Assembly: GCA_964551335.1 (NCBI GenBank)
Contig: CAZKCO010000011.1
Span: 1-64,000, forward strand
DNA from: Tunicatimonas sp964551335
Lineage (GTDB): Bacteria > Bacteroidota > Bacteroidia > Cytophagales > Cyclobacteriaceae
DNA: 64,000 nucleotides
Direction of reading: 5' to 3'
Notes under the pieces: model-generated
Database searches by the model: none
Seen by the model: only the letters and a program-made list of their open reading frames with translations
What the model was told of the DNA's origin: nothing
Translations under genes and position numbers: made by a program
Shown here: piece by piece, positions 33,416 to 40,637 of the stretch
How positions within the stretch are numbered: the first letter of the stretch is position 1
Layout of the letters: each line of letters begins with the position of its first letter

Positions 33416-33868
33416 CTAAATAGGCTCAGGATGCATATGACTTACCTTTCGAATCTTTAGATTTTTCTTTTTTAAACACTTCTCCTTCAGCACTCTAAAC
33501 TTTTGCTCCGCAGCGCGAGGAATACTACTAGAAACGATAATTCCTTCAAAATGCCTCGAGTCAAGTTTTAGCTTTTTATTTACGAGATCGAATGTACTGA
33601 TAATTTGTTCAACTGCTTTGCTAACGTCAGTGCCTTTTAACTCTACTAAAAAGTGCTGTTCGGTTTCGCATACTTTAAACAAATAATCGCAACGTTTGGT
33701 ATGCTCATCGTTAATGAGACACCCATCAACTGTCACCCGACAGATCGTTTTCTTAGACTTATTTTCCAGGCGAAACTTCTTTCCGTGTTCTTCTGCTACC
33801 GTTGAACTATTAAAACATTTACTCTTCTTGCTTGCCTTCAGTGCTTCAATCAATTGCTTACGACACAT
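33416..33868 (-). CDS. PD-(D/E)XK-like small protein paired with AAA ATPase
   Basis: A 150-residue basic protein. The core RCDYLFKVCETEQHFLVELKG (residues 59-79, quoted in part) supplies Asp61 and Glu76-Leu-Lys78, the D...E-x-K pattern of restriction-endonuclease-like folds; a following DVSKAVEQI helix is typical of such nucleases. The N terminus and C terminus are lysine-rich, consistent with nucleic-acid binding. Its ATG lies 11 nt inside the end of the ATPase gene, so the two are almost certainly translated together. AT-rich relative to neighbours. I do not recognise a named family; the nuclease call is by motif only. Confidence 0.6.
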   Translation of the reverse strand: MCRKQLIEALKASKKSKCFNSSTVAEEHGKKFRLENKSKKTICRVTVDGCLINDEHTKRCDYLFKVCETEQHFLVELKGTDVSKAVEQIISTFDLVNKKLKLDSRHFEGIIVSSSIPRAAEQKFRVLKEKCLKKKNLKIRKVSHMHPEPI

Positions 33869-35195
33869 GGGCGTATTTGAGTTCTAGCAACTGATCAAAA
33901 GTTTTTCCTAACTCTTCAGATACATCATCAATATTGGAAGCCCCGATGGTTTGGTTTTCGGTATCTAAAGTAGAACGACAAGTGCCATCTTCAAAGTAGT
34001 AGCAAGCCACCCGATTAAAATCTACCCACTTTCCTTCCGGAACAATCTCCGCTACTTTCTTCTTCTGTTCAGGGTTTATTTTAGCTGCATTACTCGCCTG
34101 AATCAAATTATCCAACGAAGTAAGCACATACGGACTATGCGTAGTAATAATCAGTTTATCTTTTGATTTATTGATTCGCTCAATAATAAATTCAATTAAT
34201 TTTTTCTGAACTATTGGATAGAGATTGAGTTCGGGTTCTTCAATTACAAAACAGTTTTTTACGGCATTTTCGCCGGTGGTATTGGACTCTACTACTAATA
34301 AAAGTGGAATGATAGATTGAAGGCCACTAGAAGCTTGTTCTAGTTTTACCTTTGCACCATCACTAAACGTTACAAAATTGGACTTATCAGAATAGCTGTA
34401 TTCCGAGTTTAGGAAGGGGATAGAAAAACTGTCTATTTTTTTTCTAGCCGACTCGAATTGAGCTCCAAAATCTTTAATACATTTGGCGATAGCAACATCA
34501 TTATTCATCAAGCCAAAAAGTGATTCAGCTACCATCGATAGCAAAATTCTTTCGGCGGGAATATATATTACCTCTTCAGGCTTTAATTCTTTAAAAATAA
34601 ACAAATAATGCTTTTCAGCTTCACTTACTATTTCTGATAGAGAGGAATAATCACCAAGCTTAATATCTTTACGCGCTTTATCTACTTTTTTATTCAGTAG
34701 TATTGTTTTTTCTATTCTCTCATTGTATGAATCTATGCCATGTATTAAAGAAAACTCAAGATCTATGAAATGGAAAAGCAACTCCATAAATTTACCTTTA
34801 CTTTCATCATCTTCTTTGACGCTCTTCATATCTATATTTCTTAGGTCAGAGACGAGCTTCCTGAAATTTTGATTAAATCCGTAAGGCACACTTCTGAGAG
34901 GATAGTTAGTAGCTACCTTCTTTGATCTGAGTTCCCAGTAGAGATTGCCAATCTTGTATTTAATATGAGTTTTATCATTTATATCAAAATTGATATTGTA
35001 ATGATTCAGTAAACTGGTGAATACCATGAAGTTGTTAACTTGCCGTAATCCAAATTCTTTAAAAATAGCAATTAGCTTCGCTACCGTACTTTTTCCACTG
35101 GATGTACTGCCGATAAAGACGTTGATGTCTTTGATTTCTAGCTCAACATCCTTGATCGGACCAAAATTTTTGATGATAATCTTTTCCATAGGCAT
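33858..35195 (-). CDS. AAA_15/OLD-like ATPase
   Basis: A 445-residue ABC/SMC-like ATPase of the AAA_15 type. N-terminal IIIKNFGPIKDVELEI is followed by Walker A GSTSSGKST (about 29-37). A long helical insertion (about 50-250) replaces a coiled coil. The signature-like EQASSGLQSIIPLL, Walker B NCFVIEEPELNLYP and switch histidine LIITTHSPYVL complete the active site. There is no Toprim domain, unlike OLD nucleases. Family members are central to many anti-phage systems (for example PARIS, Septu and retron-associated modules). It is 5 nt downstream of the nitroreductase gene and overlaps the nuclease-like gene. Confidence 0.88.
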   Translation of the reverse strand: MPMEKIIIKNFGPIKDVELEIKDINVFIGSTSSGKSTVAKLIAIFKEFGLRQVNNFMVFTSLLNHYNINFDINDKTHIKYKIGNLYWELRSKKVATNYPLRSVPYGFNQNFRKLVSDLRNIDMKSVKEDDESKGKFMELLFHFIDLEFSLIHGIDSYNERIEKTILLNKKVDKARKDIKLGDYSSLSEIVSEAEKHYLFIFKELKPEEVIYIPAERILLSMVAESLFGLMNNDVAIAKCIKDFGAQFESARKKIDSFSIPFLNSEYSYSDKSNFVTFSDGAKVKLEQASSGLQSIIPLLLVVESNTTGENAVKNCFVIEEPELNLYPIVQKKLIEFIIERINKSKDKLIITTHSPYVLTSLDNLIQASNAAKINPEQKKKVAEIVPEGKWVDFNRVACYYFEDGTCRSTLDTENQTIGASNIDDVSEELGKTFDQLLELKYAHVS

Positions 35196-35200
35196 GTGCC

Positions 35201-35866
35201 TTATTCGTAGTATACAATAACGTCTTCGGGCGGTTTTCGTTGGATGTCGGGCACCTCAGCATCTTCGGCGGGGTAGCCTACCGGGATGAGTAAAAACGGG
35301 CGTTCGTTAGCCGGGCGATCCAGTACTTTGGTCAGGAAATTCATGGGGCTGGGCGTGTGGGTCAGTGCCACCAAACCCGCGTGGTGAATGGCCGTCAGCA
35401 GAAACCCGGTAGCAATGCCTACCGATTCGGTGACGTAGTAGTTGTTCTTCTTTTCACCCGCTTCCTCTTCGTAAGCGCGTTTACACACCACAATCAGCCA
35501 GGGGGCGATTTCCAGAAAGGGTTTATGCTCGTCGGTACCAAAAACCTTGAGATCATCTAGCCAGCTATCCGACATGCGGCCGTGGTAGTTGGTGTATTCT
35601 TCCTGCTCGGCGGCTTCCCGAATCTTAGCTTTCATTTCGGGGCTGGAAATAGCGCAGAACGTCCAGGGTTGTTTGTGCGCCCCTGAAGGGGCTGAGGAAG
35701 CGGTCATAATAATGTGCTGGATTATCTTCTTAGGTACCAGCTTATCGGAAAACATCCGCAGGGAGCGACGGCGGTCCATAAACTGGTAAAATTCTTCGGT
35801 TCGTTGCCGCAAGGCTTCTCCTTCGTAAGTAGGATTCTGGTAGGGAATAAATTTTTGGGCTGGCAT
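35201..35866 (-). CDS. Nitroreductase-family flavoprotein, iodotyrosine deiodinase-like
   Basis: A 221-residue FMN-dependent protein. RRRSLRMFSDKLVPKKII and the phrase SAPSGAHKQPWTFC (about 58-71) match the iodotyrosine deiodinase branch of the nitroreductase superfamily, and EYTNYHGRMSDSW suits its substrate lid. A bacterial deiodinase of this branch is known from another Bacteroidota, Haliscomenobacter. It would reductively dehalogenate halotyrosines, or act on other substrates, using reduced flavin. The -7 box for its promoter sits at 35888-35895. Downstream genes for the ATPase pair may be read from the same transcript. Confidence 0.85.
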   Translation of the reverse strand: MPAQKFIPYQNPTYEGEALRQRTEEFYQFMDRRRSLRMFSDKLVPKKIIQHIIMTASSAPSGAHKQPWTFCAISSPEMKAKIREAAEQEEYTNYHGRMSDSWLDDLKVFGTDEHKPFLEIAPWLIVVCKRAYEEEAGEKKNNYYVTESVGIATGFLLTAIHHAGLVALTHTPSPMNFLTKVLDRPANERPFLLIPVGYPAEDAEVPDIQRKPPEDVIVYYE

Positions 35867-35887
35867 ACTTTTGCTGGTTCAATACGG

Positions 35888-35895
35888 CAAAGGTA
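35888..35895 (-). promoter_or_regulatory. -7 promoter box for the nitroreductase gene
   Basis: Minus strand TACCTTTG, an exact TAnnTTTG, 22-29 nt upstream of the ATG at 35866. No ideally spaced TTG was seen because the upstream gene ends here. Confidence 0.45.
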
Positions 35896-35900
35896 GCGGA

Positions 35901-36356
35901 TTACCGCGGAAAGTGTAGTTTCATTCCCTCGTGCGTAGCGGTAAATCCCAGCTTTTCGTAAAACTTGACGGCCTCGGGCCGTTGCTTATCGGTAGTGAGT
36001 TGTAGCAGGTGTGCCCCTCGCTCCTGCGCCCGGTTAATCGCCCACCGGAACATTTGTTCTCCTAATCCCTGGCCTCTGCGGTCGCGTTTAATGCGTACCG
36101 CTTCAATCTGAGCTCGAATGCCACCCTGGTAGGTGATATACTGAATAAAACTTAGCTGAAGCGTCCCAATGATCTCTACCTGGTCTTCTACTACGATTAG
36201 CTCCTGATTAGGGTCATTATCAATATTATCAAAAGCGGTGTAGTAGCTATTGGGCAACGGATTGGTGAAGTTTTCGCGCTGTCTACCTAATTCATCGTCA
36301 GCCAGCATACTGACGATTGCTTTTACATCTTCTCGGGTAGCCTTTCGGAAATTCAT
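35901..36356 (-). CDS. GNAT-family N-acetyltransferase
   Basis: A 151-residue acetyltransferase, start chosen at ATG 36356 (MNFRKATREDV), as earlier in-frame codons lie in the palindrome-bearing spacer. The acetyl-CoA pyrophosphate loop is RRGQGLGEQMFRWA (about 91-104), preceded by the strand AQIEAVRIKRD. The C-terminal KFYEKLGFTATHEGMKL is the common GNAT ending. Substrate unknown; it stands downstream of pgi with a perfect palindrome between. Confidence 0.9.
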   Translation of the reverse strand: MNFRKATREDVKAIVSMLADDELGRQRENFTNPLPNSYYTAFDNIDNDPNQELIVVEDQVEIIGTLQLSFIQYITYQGGIRAQIEAVRIKRDRRGQGLGEQMFRWAINRAQERGAHLLQLTTDKQRPEAVKFYEKLGFTATHEGMKLHFPR

Positions 36357-36366
36357 AGATTTCTGG

Positions 36367-36396
36367 TGTAGGCACATGATTAATCATGTGCCTACA
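36367..36396. repeat. 30-bp perfect palindrome (REP-like)
   Basis: TGTAGGCACATGATT (36367-36381) is followed at once by AATCATGTGCCTACA (36382-36396), its exact complement. It lies between pgi and the GNAT gene and has no T-run on either side, so it is not an ordinary terminator. Confidence 0.75.
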
Positions 36397-36410
36397 GTAA
36401 CAATGTTCTC

Positions 36411-38060
36411 TTACCGCATATTCTTGAAGGCGTTGATCAGGCCGTTGGTAGAAGCATCGTGAGAACTCACCGTGCCGTCGCTTTCCAGTTCGGGTAAAAT
36501 CTTTTTGGCCAGTTGCTTGCCTAGTTCTACTCCCCATTGATCGAAGGAGAAGATATTCCAGATCACTCCTTGCACAAAAATTTTGTGTTCGTACATCGCG
36601 ATCAACGCTCCTAGGGTACGGGGAGTGAGCTTTTCGAACAGAATGGAATTGGTGGGCTTGTTTCCCTGGAAAGTTTTGAACGGGGCCAATCGTTTAATTT
36701 CCTCGTCAGATTTGCCCTGCTCGCGCAATTCCTGAGCGGCTTCTTCCTCGGTTTTTCCCATCATCAGCGCTTCGGTTTGGGCAAAAAAGTTAGCCAGTAG
36801 CTTAGCGTGATGATCGCCGATGGGATTTTGACTCTGAGCGGGAGCCAGAAAATCAGCGGGAACGAGCTTGGTTCCCTGGTGGATTAGCTGGTAGAAAGCA
36901 TGCTGGCCATTAGTGCCCGGTTCCCCCCAGATAATCGGGCCAGTTTGGTAATCTACCGGATTTCCACTACGATCTACGTACTTACCGTTACTTTCCATAT
37001 TGCCCTGCTGGAAGTAGGCCGGAAAGCGGTGCATATACTGGTCGTAGGGCAAGATCACTTCGGTTTCGGCCCCGAAGAAGTTATTGTACCAAATGCCGAT
37101 CAGGGCTAAAGTGATCGGAACATTTTTCTCCGGAACGGTATCCCGAAAGTGCTTATCCATGGCGTGGCCGCCGGCCAGTAACTCCTCAAAATTCTCAAAG
37201 CCAATGGAGCAGGCAATCGTCAGCCCAATGGCTGACCACAACGAGTAGCGGCCGCCTACCCAATCCCAGAAGCCAAACATATTTTCAGGATCAATCCCAA
37301 ATTTCTCTACTTCTTCCCGATTGGTAGAGAGGGCAACAAAATGCTTCTTCACCGCATCCTCATCGTTGGCCTGCTTCAAGAACCAATCCTTCGCCGAGTT
37401 GGCGTTGGTCATGGTTTCTTGGGTGGTAAAGGTTTTGGAAGCAATCACAAAGAGCGTAGTTTCCGGATTAAGCGGTTCCAGCGTTTCGCTAATATGCGTA
37501 CCGTCTACATTGGAAACGTAGTGCACGTTGATATGCTCCTTCTGGTAGGGTTTCAAAGCTTCGGTAACCATCACTGGTCCCAGATCGGAGCCACCAATGC
37601 CAATGTTGACAATATCGCGAATGGGTTTGCCCCGGAAGCCTTTCCATTCGCCACTGATGATTTTCTCGGAAAAGCCTTTCATCTTATCCAGCACCTTGTT
37701 CACTTCGGGCATTACGTCTTCTCCGTCTACGTGGATAGGATCATTAGAGCGATTTCTTAGGGCGACGTGCAGTACCGCCCTTCCTTCGGTTTCATTGATG
37801 GCTTCGCCGCTAAACATAGCTTTGATGGCGTCCGAGAGTTTACATTCTTCGGCTAAATCCAACAACAGCTTATGCGTTTCTTCGGTAATCCGGTTTTTAG
37901 AGAAATCAACCAGAATATTCCCAAATTTGAGCGAAAAGCGCGAAAACCGCTGATTGTCTTCCTGAAAGAGTATTCGCATATGCACGTCTTTCATCTGCTG
38001 AAAATGGTCGCTCAGCGCCGACCAGGCGCCGGTTTGGGTGGGGTTTATGGTAGGTAACAT
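36411..38060 (-). CDS. pgi: Glucose-6-phosphate isomerase
   Basis: A 549-residue isomerase interconverting glucose 6-phosphate and fructose 6-phosphate. VNIGIGGSDLGPVMVTEAL and the conserved FVIASKTFTTQETMTNA lie near 145-210. FGFWDWVGGRYSLWSAIGL is PGI signature 1-like, and the active-site region includes HRFPAYFQQGNMESNGK and GEPGTNGQHAFYQLIHQG with catalytic Glu and His. The C-terminal EHKIFVQGVIWNIFSFDQWGVELGK (quoted in part) is signature 2. Length is standard for the long bacterial form. It adjoins yraN, which is divergent. Confidence 0.97.
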   Translation of the reverse strand: MLPTINPTQTGAWSALSDHFQQMKDVHMRILFQEDNQRFSRFSLKFGNILVDFSKNRITEETHKLLLDLAEECKLSDAIKAMFSGEAINETEGRAVLHVALRNRSNDPIHVDGEDVMPEVNKVLDKMKGFSEKIISGEWKGFRGKPIRDIVNIGIGGSDLGPVMVTEALKPYQKEHINVHYVSNVDGTHISETLEPLNPETTLFVIASKTFTTQETMTNANSAKDWFLKQANDEDAVKKHFVALSTNREEVEKFGIDPENMFGFWDWVGGRYSLWSAIGLTIACSIGFENFEELLAGGHAMDKHFRDTVPEKNVPITLALIGIWYNNFFGAETEVILPYDQYMHRFPAYFQQGNMESNGKYVDRSGNPVDYQTGPIIWGEPGTNGQHAFYQLIHQGTKLVPADFLAPAQSQNPIGDHHAKLLANFFAQTEALMMGKTEEEAAQELREQGKSDEEIKRLAPFKTFQGNKPTNSILFEKLTPRTLGALIAMYEHKIFVQGVIWNIFSFDQWGVELGKQLAKKILPELESDGTVSSHDASTNGLINAFKNMR

Positions 38061-38117
38061 AGTGTTCGTTTTTGTAGGATTGAACCTACTAAAATTGTGA
38101 GTATATTAAAAAGACGA

Positions 38118-38474
38118 ATGAAGAAAACTTCCCAACAGAAAACCGGGCGTCGGGGCGAGGACATCGCCGTTAGTTATCTGGCGCAAAAAGGGTTCACGCT
38201 CGTAGCCCGAAATTTCCGCCACCGCCGGGCCGAAGTGGACCTGATTGTGCAACAGAAAAACCTACTCGTATTCGTAGAGGTAAAAACTCGCCGTGATGTT
38301 GCTTTCGGATTTCCCGAAACCTTCGTAGGTCCCGAACAGGCCGAACTAATCGTGGCTGCGGCTGATCACTACGTTCGCGAACACAACTGGGAAGGGCTTA
38401 TCCGTTTTGACATTGTAGCGATTACGATAGAGCCTGATTTAAAGATTGAGCACTTTGAGGATGCCTTTTATTAA
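38118..38474 (+). CDS. YraN-family (UPF0102) endonuclease-like protein
   Basis: A 118-residue protein, start chosen at ATG 38118 (MKKTSQQKTGRRGEDIAVSYL); a GTG 21 nt earlier is possible. The motif GRRGEDIAVSYLAQKGF, then RRAEVDLIVQQKNLLVFVEVKTR, gives the conserved E...D...E-x-K pattern of a restriction-enzyme-like fold. The role is not established; links with DNA processing are inferred in the family from the fold. It is divergent from pgi. Confidence 0.88.
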   Translation: MKKTSQQKTGRRGEDIAVSYLAQKGFTLVARNFRHRRAEVDLIVQQKNLLVFVEVKTRRDVAFGFPETFVGPEQAELIVAAADHYVREHNWEGLIRFDIVAITIEPDLKIEHFEDAFY

Positions 38475-38478
38475 CTTT

Positions 38479-38540
38479 CTATGTGTCCTACTGTGCCTAT
38501 GCGGAATAATTCAGTGAACCACATAGAAACATAGAATACA
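38479..38540. repeat. CTATGTG-type hairpin element, left of GxxExxY gene
   Basis: CTATGTGTCCTACTGTGCCTATGCGG lies before an ACCACATAGAAACATAG arm (quoted in parts), forming an imperfect stem. It shares words (ACTGTGCC, TATGxGG, CATAGAA) with the element at 38972-39041 on the other side of the same gene. Confidence 0.5.
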
Positions 38541-38544
38541 AAGC

Positions 38545-38955
38545 TTAGTCGGGCAATTGACGAAACAGATCGTTCACGAAGGTTTTTTGGCCTTCTTTGA
38601 AGATATTAGTGACGTTAAAATTGATGAGAATTCCTTTAGGCACCTGTAGTAGCTTCATATATGTTATCAACTGAGCACCAAAGACTGGAGCCATAGCACT
38701 TACTGATTTTAACTCAATTACGATACAATCAGCAAACAGAAAATCACAACGTAACCCAGTATGTAGACCCATTCCTTTGTAAGTAACTGGAACAATCAGC
38801 TCACTTTGAAACGGATAGCGACGTAATACCATCTCCTGCTCCATACAACGGTGGTAAACACTTTCTAGAAGCCCTGGACCCAACTGTTTATGCACTTCTA
38901 TCGCTACGCTGATGATGTTATAGGTATGTTCTTTGAGATCAGATTTAGTCAACAT
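38545..38955 (-). CDS. GxxExxY protein
   Basis: A 136-residue protein starting at ATG 38955 (MLTKSDLKEH), where family members begin. The namesake motif is GPGLLESVYHRCM (about 26-38). The core RCDFLFADCIVIELKSVSAM carries D...E-x-K spacing consistent with a PD-(D/E)XK-like fold. It ends with GILINFNVTNIFKEG, also a family hallmark. Function is unknown; such genes are scattered through Bacteroidota, Planctomycetes and spirochaetes in variable positions. It sits alone between two similar hairpin elements. Confidence 0.88.
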   Translation of the reverse strand: MLTKSDLKEHTYNIISVAIEVHKQLGPGLLESVYHRCMEQEMVLRRYPFQSELIVPVTYKGMGLHTGLRCDFLFADCIVIELKSVSAMAPVFGAQLITYMKLLQVPKGILINFNVTNIFKEGQKTFVNDLFRQLPD

Positions 38956-38971
38956 CCAATCGTAAATCCAA

Positions 38972-39041
38972 CTACTGTGCCCTCTGTGTCTATGTGGTTT
39001 ATGTTTTTTCCACAATAGGTACATAGAACACTAGAACACTT
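38972..39041. repeat. CTATGTG-type hairpin element, right of GxxExxY gene
   Basis: CTACTGTGCCCTCTGTGTCTATGTGG is followed by TTTATGTTTTTTCCACAATAGG and TACATAGAACACTAGAAC (quoted in parts), giving an imperfect inverted repeat. It resembles the left element at 38479-38540. Confidence 0.5.
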
Positions 39042-39049
39042 AGTCCATT

Positions 39050-40441
39050 TCACAGTACAAACTTCAGTATAAACAAACCCGCTAGTACATAAAGCACCAC
39101 CGGAATCTCGTCGAATCTTCGTTTCACAAGTTTAATCAGTACGTAGAAAATGATTCCTGCGGCAATACCGTTGGCGATGCTGTACGTAAAGGGCATCAGT
39201 ACCATAGTAAGAAATGCCGGCAGAGCCTCGTCAAAATCACTAAAATTCACTTTTTGGATAGACTGCACCATGAGCATTCCGACCAAGATTAGGGCCGGTG
39301 CAGTGGCCGCTGCCGGAACCATACCGGCCAGAGGCGCCAGAAAAATAGAGAGCAGAAAGAGAATTGCCACCACCAAAGCCGTCAGGCCGGTTCTACCCCC
39401 GGCCGCCACTCCGGCATTACTCTCAATGTACGTAGTAACGGTAGAAGTGCCCAGTAGTGCTCCGAAAGTAGTAGCCAGCGCATCCGCTAGCAGTGATCGC
39501 TTCATGCGGGGCAGGTGCCCCTTCTCATCCAGAAAGCCTCCCTTGTCGGCCGTACCAATTAGCGTTCCGATAGTATCGAACAAGTCCACCATAGAAAATG
39601 ATATAATCACTACCAACAGCGTAGCGATCACCTGACCCATGCTGCGGGTTTCAGTACTGAACAATCCGGCAAAATCCAGCTTAAGCCAGGTGCTTTCTAA
39701 ACTCAATCCAGCCAGACTCAAATCGTCGGGAATTTGGGTGATACCGAATAGCAGCCCGACAATGGTAGTGAGAATAATGCTAAACAAAATACCGCCCGGA
39801 ACCCGCAAGGCGTAGAGTACGCCAATAATTATCAAACCAATACAGGCCACTAGCACCGAAGGTGACCCTAGATTACCCATCTCCAGAATTTGCGGAGGGG
39901 CCTGCTGAATCTGCTCAATCAACGCTCCGGCTTCCAGTGTTTCAGCTCCCAGAATAATATCGATGATCGGCCCCTGGTTCATGCGGACGATGCCGGCATT
40001 ATTCAGTCCAATCAGCGTAATAAACAGCCCGATCCCGGCCGGAATAGCGTAACGTACCGCCGCGGGAAGCGCTTTCACAATAGCCGATCGGGCTCCAGTG
40101 GCCGTCAGAATGATAAACAGCACTCCCGAAATGAACACAATGGCCAGTCCCTGCTGCCAGGTGTAGCCATTTTGCAGTACCACAGTGAAGGCGAAAAAAG
40201 CATTCAATCCCATACCCGGAGCCTGGGCAAACGGATATTTGGCAACAAAAGCCATCATAAGCGTACCTACCGCAGCAGCCAAGCAGGTGGCCATCAATAC
40301 AGCGTTGAAATCCATGCCGGCCTTGGCTAAGATGCTGGGATTCACGAAGATAATGTAGGCCATGGTGAAGAAGGTCGTCAGTCCGGCGACTACTTCGGTG
40401 CGTACCGTAGTGTTGTTTTCCCGTAGTTTGAATACGTCCAT
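39050..40441 (-). CDS. NCS2/AzgA-type purine permease
   Basis: A 463-residue inner-membrane transporter with about 13-14 hydrophobic helices. The N-terminal TTFFTMAYIIFVNPSILAKAG (about 23-43) and AQAPGMGLNAFFAF (about 73-86) identify the AzgA-like branch of NCS2, which takes up adenine, guanine or hypoxanthine with protons. Other signature segments are MVDLFDTIGTLIG (about 283-295) and TSTVTTYIESNAGVAAGGRTGLTALVV, quoted in part. Substrate preference is inferred from the branch. It stands alone. A purine salvage context is plausible but no salvage enzyme is adjacent. Confidence 0.93.
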   Translation of the reverse strand: MDVFKLRENNTTVRTEVVAGLTTFFTMAYIIFVNPSILAKAGMDFNAVLMATCLAAAVGTLMMAFVAKYPFAQAPGMGLNAFFAFTVVLQNGYTWQQGLAIVFISGVLFIILTATGARSAIVKALPAAVRYAIPAGIGLFITLIGLNNAGIVRMNQGPIIDIILGAETLEAGALIEQIQQAPPQILEMGNLGSPSVLVACIGLIIIGVLYALRVPGGILFSIILTTIVGLLFGITQIPDDLSLAGLSLESTWLKLDFAGLFSTETRSMGQVIATLLVVIISFSMVDLFDTIGTLIGTADKGGFLDEKGHLPRMKRSLLADALATTFGALLGTSTVTTYIESNAGVAAGGRTGLTALVVAILFLLSIFLAPLAGMVPAAATAPALILVGMLMVQSIQKVNFSDFDEALPAFLTMVLMPFTYSIANGIAAGIIFYVLIKLVKRRFDEIPVVLYVLAGLFILKFVL

Positions 40442-40594
40442 AAGGGAGGGTTGCTAGCTGGGTTTGGTTGCCCAAAAATAGGATTTCCCCCGGGTATTGC
40501 TAGTGAACTTTCAGGAATTGCTAAGTTGTACGATTATTGTACCGTAAAATTAACCTTTTGACAATTAGCAACGTGCAATTACGGTAGATCTAAA

Positions 40595-40602
40595 TACCTT
40601 TG
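40595..40602 (+). promoter_or_regulatory. -7 promoter box for the PD40/OmpA gene
   Basis: TACCTTTG exactly matches TAnnTTTG, 36-43 nt before the ATG at 40638. No TTG at the usual spacing is present. Confidence 0.5.
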
Positions 40603-40637
40603 TTCGCTACCAACTGTACTATACTCGAAAAACAGAA

